The position numbers were made by a program, and so were the translations under genes. Below are positions 32,529 through 39,577 of a stretch of DNA of 64,000 bases, one piece after another (positions within the stretch are counted from its first letter, which is position 1; each line of letters begins with the position of its first letter). The notes under the pieces are model-generated. The model was not told where the DNA came from, did no database searches, and saw only the letters and a list, made by a program, of their open reading frames with translations. Origin of the DNA: Allobosea sp035944375 (GTDB taxonomy: Bacteria; Pseudomonadota; Alphaproteobacteria; Rhizobiales; Beijerinckiaceae); NCBI RefSeq assembly GCF_035944375.1, contig NZ_DASZBE010000014.1; one strand, given 5' to 3'.

Positions 32529-33383
32529 TCAGACCGCCTGGAGCGCCCGGGCGGGCTGGCGCGCCGGCCAGAGCGTCGACGCCTCCGTGATCGGCCGTCC
32601 CGTCTCGGCGCGTTCGCGCTCGGGCAGGACGTCGAGACTGGGCCAGAGCCCGGTCGCGAGCGCCTTGCGGTAGCTTTCCGGAAGCCCAGCGCTGCGCATG
32701 GCCGCCTGTGCGCCTTCATGGTCATAGGACAGCGCCCGGTGCTCGACGGCGAGCCCGGCCTCGATCTCCCGGACGATGCTGAACCAGACACGCGGCGTGC
32801 CGTCATTGGCCGGCATCCCGATGACGCCCGGGTTGTGCCAAAGTCGCCCTCCGAGCAATTGGGTGAACGGCAGGCCCGAATGGCCGCCGACGGCGCCATC
32901 GCCGCCGAGGGCGTCGAGACTGCGGCGCTTCTCGCCCTCGGGCGTGCCCGCGAAAATGAAGCTGTTGATGGAGTGGGCCGAGCCGTGGATCGCCGCGAGG
33001 CTCCGCCCGCCGATCCGCAGGTCGACGCGGCCCGGCAATGAGGCCAGCCATCGACGCTGGTCGGGCCTGACGACACTGTCGGCGTAGGCGTACCAGGCGG
33101 CCGACAATCTGGCGCAGGCGCTGCCGGGCTCGAACCCGCAGCCGCAGTCGCTCGCGCTCGCGCCCAGCTGCTCGTCGCAATTGCCTCCGACGACGGCGAT
33201 GCCGCTGTCGCGGATCAGATCGATCGTCTCGACCGGATTGCCGCAATAGGCCACGAGATCGCCCGTGCAGAGCATCCTGTCCGGAGAGATGCCCAGCCGC
33301 CTCGCCTCCGCCAGCAGGGCCTGCGTGGCCTGCAGGTTCCCATAGGGGCCGCCGAAGAGCAGCCATGTCCGATCGCGCGTCAT
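32529..33383 (-). CDS. Metallophosphoesterase family protein
   Basis: A 284-residue calcineurin-like phosphoesterase of a distinct branch: WLLFGGPYGNLQATQALLAE replaces the usual D-x-H, followed by MLCTGDLVAYCGNPVETID (G-D motif), VVGGNCDEQLG (the G-N-C/H-E/D motif), and later AIHGSAHSINSFIF and VGGHSGLPF (G-H-S/T). The D-C-G-C-G-F segment adds a cysteine pair. The first metal-binding D-x-H is changed to G-G-P-x-x-N, so catalysis is uncertain. ATG 33383 after GGGGATGAG is preferred over the GTG at 33401, which falls right behind the -10 block. Divergent from phnD-like gene. Confidence 0.85.
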   Translation of the reverse strand: MTRDRTWLLFGGPYGNLQATQALLAEARRLGISPDRMLCTGDLVAYCGNPVETIDLIRDSGIAVVGGNCDEQLGASASDCGCGFEPGSACARLSAAWYAYADSVVRPDQRRWLASLPGRVDLRIGGRSLAAIHGSAHSINSFIFAGTPEGEKRRSLDALGGDGAVGGHSGLPFTQLLGGRLWHNPGVIGMPANDGTPRVWFSIVREIEAGLAVEHRALSYDHEGAQAAMRSAGLPESYRKALATGLWPSLDVLPERERAETGRPITEASTLWPARQPARALQAV

Positions 33384-33406
33384 CTCATCCCCGTCCGTCA
33401 CGACCT

Positions 33407-33436
33407 GATATTCGCGCCGTCGCCGCGTAACGTTAC
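33407..33436 (-). promoter_or_regulatory. ECF-sigma promoter for the metallophosphoesterase gene
   Basis: Minus strand GTAACG (33431-33436), 16 bases, CGAA (33411-33414, continuing TATC). Shares its -35 bases with the divergent promoter below. Confidence 0.75.
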
Positions 33437-33454
33437 AGGCCCCGCGCCCGTAAC
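33427..33454 (+). promoter_or_regulatory. ECF-sigma promoter for phnDEC-like transporter
   Basis: Plus strand GTAACG (33427-33432), 16 bases, CGTAAC (33449-33454). The palindrome CGTAACGTTAC (33426-33436) supplies the -35 block to both divergent promoters. Confidence 0.75.
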
Positions 33455-33532
33455 GTCTCTGTGCCCGCCAGGCCGGCCGCAGACGGCCCTCCAGGGCCGC
33501 CGGTCTGGTCCGGCGCCATCTGAGGATGATCG

Positions 33533-34396
33533 ATGTTGAACCGCCGCTCCTTGATTCTGGCCGGCTCGGCCGCCATCGCCGCGCCCGCGATCTCGCTGGC
33601 GCAGGGCAGCCGCCTTCGCTTCGCCGTCGGCCCGTTCCAGCCGTCGCCGAGCGATACGCGCAAGGCGTTCGAGCCGTTCTTCCGGCATCTGGCCGAGCGC
33701 CTCGGGCAGCCCTACGACCTCGTGGTGACCAATGACTGGGCCGGCATCTCGGTCGCGCTCGCGAACGGGCAGGCCGACATCGCCTGGATGGGGCCGTGGG
33801 GTTATGTCCTGGCTCATCACGCGGGTGGGGCGCGCGCCATCGCCACCGTCGGATATGACGGGCGCCCCTTCTACCACGCCATTATCCTCGCGCGGCCCGG
33901 CCTGACGATCGAGTCCTGGCCAGAGGGAGCCAGGGGATTGCGGATCTCCTTCGCCGATGTGGGCTCCACCTCCGGCTGGCTGATCCCGACGCATTACTTC
34001 CAGAGCCGCGGCATCGACCCGAAAACCTTCTTCCGTTACCGCGACGGGGCATCGCATCCGGCCAACGTCATCGCCGTCGCCAACGGCCAGGTCGATCTCG
34101 CAACCGATTTCGACCGGAACCTCAACGGCATGGCGGAGCGTGGCCTGGTCCGACGCGAGGAGGTCCGGATCGTCTGGACATCCGAGCCGCTGCCGAACGA
34201 CCCGCTGGTCGTCCGCGCCGGCTTCGATCCCGCCGCCACCGCTCGCATCCAGGAGATCGTGACCACCCTCACGCCGGAGGAAGCGCGCACGATCATGCCG
34301 CCGCGCTACACCGGCTGGGTGAAAGCCGATCACGAGAGTTACCGGCCGATCGAGGCGGCCGGCATCGCGGTCGGCCGCCTGAAGGCGAAGTCCTGA
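33533..34396 (+). CDS. PhnD-like ABC transporter substrate-binding protein
   Basis: A 287-residue periplasmic binding protein with a Sec signal (RRSLILAGSAAIAAPAISLA). Mature motifs LRFAVGPFQPSPSDTRKAF, FFRHLAERLGQPYDLVV, ADIAWMGPWGYVLAH and SFADVGSTSGWLIP match the PhnD/phosphite/selenate-type family, which binds phosphonates or similar oxyanions. First of a three-gene transporter unit under the divergent sigma-dependent promoter. The ligand may be phosphonate, phosphite, arsenate/selenate-like or another oxyanion; nothing here decides. Confidence 0.88.
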   Translation: MLNRRSLILAGSAAIAAPAISLAQGSRLRFAVGPFQPSPSDTRKAFEPFFRHLAERLGQPYDLVVTNDWAGISVALANGQADIAWMGPWGYVLAHHAGGARAIATVGYDGRPFYHAIILARPGLTIESWPEGARGLRISFADVGSTSGWLIPTHYFQSRGIDPKTFFRYRDGASHPANVIAVANGQVDLATDFDRNLNGMAERGLVRREEVRIVWTSEPLPNDPLVVRAGFDPAATARIQEIVTTLTPEEARTIMPPRYTGWVKADHESYRPIEAAGIAVGRLKAKS

Positions 34397-34401
34397 AGCG
34401 C

Positions 34402-35229
34402 ATGGACATCGTGAAGGATGCGGACGGCCCTGCCCGGCGGCAGGGCGCGGAGGCCGATCTGGCTTCGGCGGCGGCGCGCCGGACGGCTTTCGTTCCGCTG
34501 CTCGGTCTCGGTGTCGCTTTCTATGCGCTGTGCCTGCATGTGGCCGAAGTCGATGTCCTGCGCCTCTTTGAAGGCCTGCCTCGACTGGCCGGCTGGATCG
34601 CGCGGTCATGGCCGCCCGACCTCAGCGAGATCGATGTGCTCGCCCGGCGCGGGCTGGAAACCGTCGCGATGGCGACGGTCGGGGTTTCGTTCGGCGCCAT
34701 CATCGCCGCTCCGCTCTGCCTGCTGGCGGCCCGGAACATCGGCGTGACGCCGCTGCTGGCGCTGCCGGCGCGCTGGCTGCTCAACGCCTTGCGGGGCATC
34801 GATTCCTTCGTGTTCGCGCTGATCTTCGTCGCGGCTGTCGGGCTCGGGCCCTTCGCCGGCGTGCTCGGCGTGGCGCTGCATACGGCCGGTTCAATCGCCA
34901 AGCTCTGGGCCGAGACGATCGAGACGACGGAGCCCGGACCGGTCGAGGCGGCCCGCATGAGCGGCGCGGGACGGCTGCGGGTTTTCCTGCATGCCCAACT
35001 GCCGGACGCGCTGCCCCAGCTTTCGTCCATCCTGCTCTACATGTGGGAGTTCAACGTCCGCGCCTCGACCGTCCTCGGGGTCGTTGGCGCCGGTGGCATC
35101 GGCCAGGAACTCAAGAACAGCGTCGACCTGCTGCAGTTCGATCGCGTGCTGACCATCCTGCTGGTGATCCTGGCCATGGTGACCGCCATCGACCAGCTGA
35201 GCGCCTGGTTGCGGCGGCGGCTGTCATGA
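34402..35229 (+). CDS. PhnE-like ABC transporter permease
   Basis: A 275-residue inner-membrane permease with about six helices. The EAA loop reads EAARMSGAGRLRVFLHAQLPDALP and GIDSFVFALIFVAAVGLGPF is typical of PhnE. It ends VLTILLVILAMVTAIDQLSAWLRRRL. It begins five bases after phnD-like and overlaps the ATPase gene by ATGA. The first 30 residues are hydrophilic, so a later start near the first helix is possible. Confidence 0.88.
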   Translation: MDIVKDADGPARRQGAEADLASAAARRTAFVPLLGLGVAFYALCLHVAEVDVLRLFEGLPRLAGWIARSWPPDLSEIDVLARRGLETVAMATVGVSFGAIIAAPLCLLAARNIGVTPLLALPARWLLNALRGIDSFVFALIFVAAVGLGPFAGVLGVALHTAGSIAKLWAETIETTEPGPVEAARMSGAGRLRVFLHAQLPDALPQLSSILLYMWEFNVRASTVLGVVGAGGIGQELKNSVDLLQFDRVLTILLVILAMVTAIDQLSAWLRRRLS

Positions 35230-35957
35230 CGCCGACGCTCGCCGTCTCGGGCCTGTCGAAGCGCTTCGACAACGTGATTGCCCTGTCGGACGTGACGCTT
35301 GACGTCGCTGCTGGCGAGGTGGTGGCCGTGCTGGGCCCCAGCGGTTCGGGCAAATCGACATTGTTCCGCTGCATCACCCGGCTAACCGAGCCCGATGCGG
35401 GCGGGATCCGGATCGACGGTCAGGCGGTCGATTCGCTGGCGCCCGCGTCTTTGCGGCGCGCCCGCGGCGATATCGGCGTCGTCTTCCAGCAGTTCAATCT
35501 CGTCCGCCGGCGGTCCGCCCTGGCGAATGTGATGACGGCCCGGCTGCCGTCCTTGCCGCTGTGGCGGGTGGCGCTGGGGCGCTATCCGAAGGCGCTGCGG
35601 GAGCGGGCGGAAGAGGCGCTGCGCGCTGTTGATCTCGATGCGCAACGTGACCAGCGCGCCGACACGCTCTCGGGCGGACAGCAGCAACGGGTGGCGATCG
35701 CACGCGCCCTGATGCAGGACAGCCGGGTCCTTCTCGCCGACGAACCGGTGGCCAGCCTTGACCCGGACGCGGCGCGGATGGTGCTCACGCTGATGCGGGG
35801 GCTGGCGAAGTCGAGGGGGCTTGCCGTGCTCTGCACTCTGCATCAGCCTCATCTGGCGGCCGAGTTCGCCGACCGGACTCTTCACATGCGATCGGGCCAG
35901 ATTGTCTCCGCAGGCGACATGATCCCCCCTGGGTTTATCGGAGGCTCCAACTCCTGA
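35226..35957 (+). CDS. PhnC-like ABC transporter ATP-binding protein
   Basis: A 243-residue ABC ATPase with Walker A LGPSGSGKSTLFRC, Q-loop VFQQFNLVRRRSAL, signature LSGGQQQRVAIARAL, Walker B VLLADEPVASLD and H-loop LCTLHQPHL. NLVxRxSxLxNVxxxRL in the helical domain is a PhnC hallmark. The ATG at 35226 overlaps the permease stop. A frame open far upstream is only the shadow of the permease. Confidence 0.92.
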   Translation: MTPTLAVSGLSKRFDNVIALSDVTLDVAAGEVVAVLGPSGSGKSTLFRCITRLTEPDAGGIRIDGQAVDSLAPASLRRARGDIGVVFQQFNLVRRRSALANVMTARLPSLPLWRVALGRYPKALRERAEEALRAVDLDAQRDQRADTLSGGQQQRVAIARALMQDSRVLLADEPVASLDPDAARMVLTLMRGLAKSRGLAVLCTLHQPHLAAEFADRTLHMRSGQIVSAGDMIPPGFIGGSNS

Positions 35958-36078
35958 GAAGGCGGAGCCATGACGAGCAATACAACGCACAGCGCCTCGA
36001 CGTCTCCGCAGCCATGATCCACGTCGCCCTCGGAAGCCTCATGCTGCGCCGTATCGTCCATCTGTGAGCATTCTCAAA

Positions 36079-36095
36079 CGGGACTCTCAGTCCCG
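36079..36095 (+). terminator. Hairpin after the phnDEC-like unit (weak terminator)
   Basis: CGGGACT (36079-36085), loop CTC, AGTCCCG (36089-36095): a perfect 7-bp stem. No T-run follows, so intrinsic termination is uncertain. Confidence 0.35.
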
Positions 36096-36222
36096 CCCAG
36101 ATGAACAACCTTCATAGCTTCGACACCTGGCGCAGCGGCCGGAACGAGCGAGGCGACGAGGGCACGTGCGCGGATCATGATGGTCTTTCCTGTGTGAGAG
36201 ACGCTTTGCATGTCGCAGCGTC

Positions 36223-36250
36223 CGCGAACATGATTGCGATCATGTTCGCG
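36223..36250. promoter_or_regulatory. 28-bp perfect palindrome over the Crp/Fnr start codon
   Basis: Arms of 12 bases (36223-36234 and 36239-36250, beginning CGCGAACATGAT) surround TGCG. The centre TGAT-TGCG-ATCA has the Fnr-type TGAT-N4-ATCA shape. It covers the ATG at 36230 and the next in-frame ATG at 36242. It may be an autoregulatory operator, or a hairpin hiding the start codon in the mRNA. Confidence 0.6.
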
Positions 36251-36784
36251 ACCCTCGCCCCCATCCTCGCCCGCCTGCCGCTGCACGACTGCGCGTTTCC
36301 CGCCGGCGCGGCCCTGTTCCACCGGGGCGACAGCGTGGTTGGCCTGCACATCATGCGCGAAGGAACGGCGCACCTGATCCGCCATCAGGTCGACGGCGCC
36401 GCCATGATCCTGCAGCGCGCGCGGCCCGGGGCGGTGCTCGCCGAGGCGTCGCTGTATTCCACCCGCTATCATTGCGATGCCCGCGCCGAGACACCCGTGA
36501 CGACAGGGATGGTGCTCAAGCCGGATCTGCTGCGGGCGCTGGAGACGGATGCCGCCGTCGCCTCCGCCTGGGCCAGCCATCTGGCGCATGAAGTTCAGCG
36601 CGCGCGGCTCCTGTCGGAGATCCTTTCGCTGAAGACGGTCAAAGCGCGGCTCAAGGCCTGGATCGCCTGGAACGGCGCTTTGCCGCCCCGCGGACCATGG
36701 CACGTCATCGCCACCGAAATCGGCGTGACCGCGGAGGCGTTCTATCGCGAGATCGCGCGGGAACGACGGGCCGTCGACGACTAG
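36230..36784 (+). CDS. Crp/Fnr-family transcriptional regulator
   Basis: A 184-residue regulator. The cyclic-nucleotide-binding-like beta-barrel contains FPAGAALFHRGDSVVGLHIMREG and RARPGAVLAEASLY; a dimer helix follows (AHEVQRARLLSEILSLKTVKARLKAW), then a short winged helix ending VIATEIGVTAEAFYREIARERR. No cysteines in the N-terminal region suggest an Fnr-type iron-sulfur cluster, and the effector is unknown. ATG 36230 is preferred; a longer frame from 36101 has no protein-like lead. The start lies in a 28-bp palindrome, and a similar core sits before the gene at 30769, which may be a target. Confidence 0.82.
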   Translation: MIAIMFATLAPILARLPLHDCAFPAGAALFHRGDSVVGLHIMREGTAHLIRHQVDGAAMILQRARPGAVLAEASLYSTRYHCDARAETPVTTGMVLKPDLLRALETDAAVASAWASHLAHEVQRARLLSEILSLKTVKARLKAWIAWNGALPPRGPWHVIATEIGVTAEAFYREIARERRAVDD

Positions 36785-36887
36785 GGTTTCGCGTCGCAGG
36801 CCGCCGGTTCACGCAGAGCAGCGCCCTGAGCGGATGCGCCAGGAGCAGCGCCGCCACCGTCAGCCCCAGGACGATGTCGAGCGGCAT
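36705..36887 (-). CDS. KdpF-like small membrane peptide (possible)
   Basis: A frame starting MPLDIVLGLTVAALLLAHPL, then RALLCVNRRPATRNP, resembles KdpF (D-x-x-L-G-x-x-V, one helix, then A-L-L-x-P). The rest to the stop is basic and antisense to the crp/fnr gene's end. No kdpA follows. It could be a remnant or chance; it overlaps the small frame below by ATG sharing. Confidence 0.25.
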   Translation of the reverse strand: MPLDIVLGLTVAALLLAHPLRALLCVNRRPATRNPSRRRPVVPARSRDRTPPRSRRFRWR

Positions 36888-36982
36888 GATGCGGCCCGCA
36901 GTTGCTCATGGGCCGCGACGGCGAGGCCCGCCAGCCCGAACAGCGCAAGGCCGCCCAGCAGGACAAGGGCGCCGTTGATCAC
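36860..36982 (-). CDS. Small single-helix membrane protein (possible)
   Basis: A 40-residue frame from a GTG at 36982 preceded by GGGAG at a good distance: it reads INGALVLLGGLALFGLAGLA, then VAAHEQLRAA. One strong membrane helix. Unknown; supported only by its ribosome-binding site and hydrophobic pattern. Confidence 0.3.
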   Translation of the reverse strand: MINGALVLLGGLALFGLAGLAVAAHEQLRAASCRSTSSWG

Positions 36983-37221
36983 GGAAAGCTCCCAGCATGC
37001 GTCCGATCGGAACCAGGGGCGACGCCCGTCAGGCCGCCATGCCCCCCCGCAACGTCGGCGACAAGCTGCGGAAGGCCCACCGCGGGAGCCCCTGGCGGGA
37101 TGGTGCATCAGGCCGCCGGGACGCAGCGCGGCGGACCTCGTCGGAACCTCTCGCCGCAGGAGGCGTTCGCTCCTTCGGGCACCGTTGCGGGCTGCGCATC
37201 CGGGCTTTGGGGAGGGGATTG
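36983..37221. other. Leader region of the oxidase operon
   Basis: No gene recognised. It holds the EcfG-like promoter at 37143-37167 and the strong ribosome-binding site GGAGGGGA before the GTG at 37222. Confidence 0.5.
37143..37167 (+). promoter_or_regulatory. EcfG-type promoter for the ctaG-cox operon
   Basis: GGAAC (37143-37147), 16 bases, CGTTCG (core 37164-37167). It lies 54 bases before the GTG start of the first gene. Confidence 0.6.
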
Positions 37222-37935
37222 GTGTCATCTGCGAACGAGCCCTATTGCGGATGGCCTCCGACGCCGGCTGCCATCGCGGCGAGCTGGAACAATGACGCCG
37301 TCCTGTTGGTGGCCCTCAGTGCAGCAGTGCTTTTTGGCCTGCGCGTGAACAAGCCCGACAGGCTCGCCTGGTGGGGCGGGATCGCAGGTCTCGCCATCGT
37401 CTTTGTGTCGCCGCTCTGCGCGCTGGCATCCGCCCTGTTTGCCGCGCGGGGGCTTCATCATCTTCTCGTGGCAGCCGTCGTCGCGCCACTGCTGGCCGTC
37501 GCCCTGCCCCGGCTCCGCTCCCCGGCGATTGCGCCCGCGCTGGCCTTGTCGAGCCTCGCCCTCTGGCTCTGGCACTGGCCGGTGCTCTATGAGGCGGCCT
37601 ATCACAACCACCTGGTCTACTGGGCCCTCCAGATCCTGCTCTTGACGAGCTTCGTCTGGTTCTGGCGCGCGGTGCTCTCGCCCAGCGCGCCAGCGCTGGG
37701 GGCCGTTCTCGCGATCGGCGCCGGCGCAGGGCAGATGGGGTTGCTGGGCGCCCTACTGACGCTTGCCCCGCGCCCGCTCTACGAGGTCCACGGGTCGGCC
37801 GCCTTGCTCTGGGGACTCGACCCGCTGCAGGACCAGCAGCTCGCCGGGCTGCTGATGTGGGTGCCGGCTTTCTTCGTCTACGGCGGCCTGGCGCTCCTGG
37901 CTGGCCGGCGCGTCGAGCGGGCTTCATTCGGATGA
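37222..37935 (+). CDS. ctaG: Cytochrome c oxidase assembly protein, CtaG_Caa3 type
   Basis: A 237-residue protein with about seven membrane helices, of the Bacillus-type CtaG/caa3 assembly family and unrelated to the CtaG/Cox11 copper chaperone. The lead SSANEPYCGWPPTPAAIAAS fits the conserved Y-C-G-x-P-x-P start of bacterial members. Later, FAARGLHHLLVAAVVAPLLA carries a H-H pair and LALWLWHWPVLYEAAYHN has a W-H-x-P-x-x-Y block. The GTG at 37222 follows GGAGG by six bases; an open frame further upstream is not protein-like. First gene of the oxidase operon, overlapping the next by ATGA. Confidence 0.85.
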   Translation: MSSANEPYCGWPPTPAAIAASWNNDAVLLVALSAAVLFGLRVNKPDRLAWWGGIAGLAIVFVSPLCALASALFAARGLHHLLVAAVVAPLLAVALPRLRSPAIAPALALSSLALWLWHWPVLYEAAYHNHLVYWALQILLLTSFVWFWRAVLSPSAPALGAVLAIGAGAGQMGLLGALLTLAPRPLYEVHGSAALLWGLDPLQDQQLAGLLMWVPAFFVYGGLALLAGRRVERASFG

Positions 37936-38426
37936 TCGCCGCCCTGAAGTTTGTCCATATCGGCGGGCTGGCGCTGTGGTGCTCCGGCCTGCTTCTGCTG
38001 CCGCTCTTGCTGTCGCGTGCGGACAACCCCGTACGCTCCGGGGAGGCGGCGCGGATGCGGGTCTTCGCGCATTTCGCCTATAATTTCTGCATCAGCCCGG
38101 CGGCCGTCGTCGCCACCGTGGCTGGCGGGGGACTGCTCTTCGCGCGCTGGGTCTTCGAGCCCTGGATGTTCGTGAAGCTGGCGCAGGTCGGCGCCCTCGT
38201 CGTCCTGCACACCTATCTCGGCCACTGCGTCGCCCGTCTCGGCGAGGAAGGCTATGCGCGCCCGGTCGTGCCGCCCCCATGGCTGATCCTCGCCGGGATG
38301 GCCGTCATGGGCGGCATACTCTTCACCGTTCTGGCCAAGCCCCATCTCGACGCGGCGATCATGCCCGACTGGCTGCGTCAGCCCCTCAACCGTCAGCTCT
38401 TGCTGCCGCCGGCACCGAGCCGGTAG
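37932..38426 (+). CDS. CopD/HemJ-like membrane protein
   Basis: A 164-residue protein with four predicted helices: KFVHIGGLALWCSGLLLLPL, ISPAAVVATVAGGGLLFARW, VKLAQVGALVVLHTYLGH and LILAGMAVMGGILFTVLA. Histidines in helix 1 (VHIGG) and helix 3 (LHTYLGH) could bind heme or copper, as in DUF420/CopD-type oxidase accessories. It overlaps ctaG by four bases and the convergent DUF2231 gene by 34 bases. Confidence 0.7.
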   Translation: MIAALKFVHIGGLALWCSGLLLLPLLLSRADNPVRSGEAARMRVFAHFAYNFCISPAAVVATVAGGGLLFARWVFEPWMFVKLAQVGALVVLHTYLGHCVARLGEEGYARPVVPPPWLILAGMAVMGGILFTVLAKPHLDAAIMPDWLRQPLNRQLLLPPAPSR

Positions 38427-38911
38427 TCGAAGACGAGCTTCCCACCATGCCAACCCGTCAGACCGGTGAAACCGGCGCAGAGCGCCGAGAGGAGGATGCC
38501 GAAGGGCAGCACTGCCTCTTCATAACCGCCCAGCCGGAGGCCGAAATTCGCGCCGAGCATCGTCAGCAGCGCCACGGCGATGACGAAATGCGTCCAGCTC
38601 GGCGGCCGGCTGCGGATGCCGGGCACCATGAGCAACTCCACCGTGCCGGATATCCCGGCCAGCAGCCCCATCAGGAAGGCGGCGCCGATCGCCCACAGCG
38701 CCACGCGCGCCCAGAACACGTCGCCGGTCCACCAGTAGAAAACATCGGCACCCAGCGTGCACATCGTCAGCGAGATCGGAAAGGCCACGAGCATGGCATG
38801 GATGGGGTGTCCGGCCAGGGCGACCCGTGTTTCCGTGTCGCTGAAGACCTTTTCGGCATGAAGCGGATCGAGCGCCCGGTCGATCGGCTCTGCTCCTGTG
38901 TCCCGGCTCAT
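38393..38911 (-). CDS. DUF2231 membrane protein, antisense within the oxidase operon
   Basis: A 172-residue protein with four helices. The DUF2231 signature is VALAGHPIHAMLVAFPISL, then SGTVELLMVPGIRSRPPSWTH and LGANFGLRLGG. The family often accompanies oxidase or heme genes. It lies on the opposite strand between copD-like and coxB: its start overlaps the coxB 5' end and its stop overlaps copD-like. The operon would therefore be transcribed straight through an antisense gene. Confidence 0.83.
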   Translation of the reverse strand: MSRDTGAEPIDRALDPLHAEKVFSDTETRVALAGHPIHAMLVAFPISLTMCTLGADVFYWWTGDVFWARVALWAIGAAFLMGLLAGISGTVELLMVPGIRSRPPSWTHFVIAVALLTMLGANFGLRLGGYEEAVLPFGILLSALCAGFTGLTGWHGGKLVFDYRLGAGGSKS

Positions 38912-39577
38912 CGCGTGTTTCCCATCGTGGGGCTGGGGCTGGTCGGCGCAGGGTGCAGCGGCCCGCTCTCCGCGCTCGACCCGGCCGGGCCGGCTGCGGG
39001 CGGCATTTTCACGCTGATGTCGGTTCTGCTGGCGCTCGCCACGCTGTCCTTCGTCGTCATCTTCGGGTTGTTCCTTCTCGCCCTGCGCCGCAACCGCGGT
39101 CACAGCGTGTCGCTCCGGCTGTTCCTGATTGGCGGCGGACTGGTCTTTCCGCTCTCGCTGCTGACCGTCGCCACCGTCTATGCGGTCGTGCTCGGGGAGC
39201 GCATCACGGGCGCCCGCGAGACTCCCGCCCTCACCGTCGAGGCGACCGCGCAGCAATGGCGCTGGCAGTTTACCCGCCAGATGCCTTCAGGTTCCGTCTC
39301 GCGGACCGACATTCTCGACATCCCGGCCGGTCGGACCGTCGCGGTGATGGTGTCCAGCGATGACGTGATCCACAGCTTCTGGGTGCCGCGTCTCGGCGGG
39401 AAGATCGACGCCATCCCCGGAACGCGCAACCGCATCCTGATCCGCGCCGACGTCCCCGGGCGCTATGGCGGCGTCTGCGCGGAGTTCTGTGGCGTCGGCC
39501 ACACGCAGATGAGCTTCGCCGTCGTCGCCCATGACGCAGCCGCCTGGGATAGGCTCGAACAGGGCGGGCAGCCATGA
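38858..39577 (+). CDS. coxB: Cytochrome c oxidase subunit II (CuA lipoprotein)
   Basis: A 239-residue subunit II. A lipoprotein signal ends in LVGAGCSG, then two membrane helices (LMSVLLALATLSFVVIFGLF, FPLSLLTVATVYAVVL). The CuA site is complete: H in DVIHSFWVPRLGGKID, then CAEFCGVGHTQM. EATAQQWRWQF matches the aromatic loop that passes electrons. No heme c motif (CxxCH) is present, so the C-terminal cytochrome domain typical of caa3 subunit II is lacking. ATG 38858 gives a better signal sequence than the GTG at 38915; it overlaps the antisense DUF2231 start by 54 bases. Confidence 0.9.
   Translation: MKRIERPVDRLCSCVPAHRVFPIVGLGLVGAGCSGPLSALDPAGPAAGGIFTLMSVLLALATLSFVVIFGLFLLALRRNRGHSVSLRLFLIGGGLVFPLSLLTVATVYAVVLGERITGARETPALTVEATAQQWRWQFTRQMPSGSVSRTDILDIPAGRTVAVMVSSDDVIHSFWVPRLGGKIDAIPGTRNRILIRADVPGRYGGVCAEFCGVGHTQMSFAVVAHDAAAWDRLEQGGQP

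Noticed and set aside
35970..36067. Two tiny overlapping frames (MTSNTTHSAS and MIHVALGSLM starts) after the PhnC-like gene
   Set aside because: Only 15 and 17 codons, no conservation that I can judge, and a weak ribosome-binding site.
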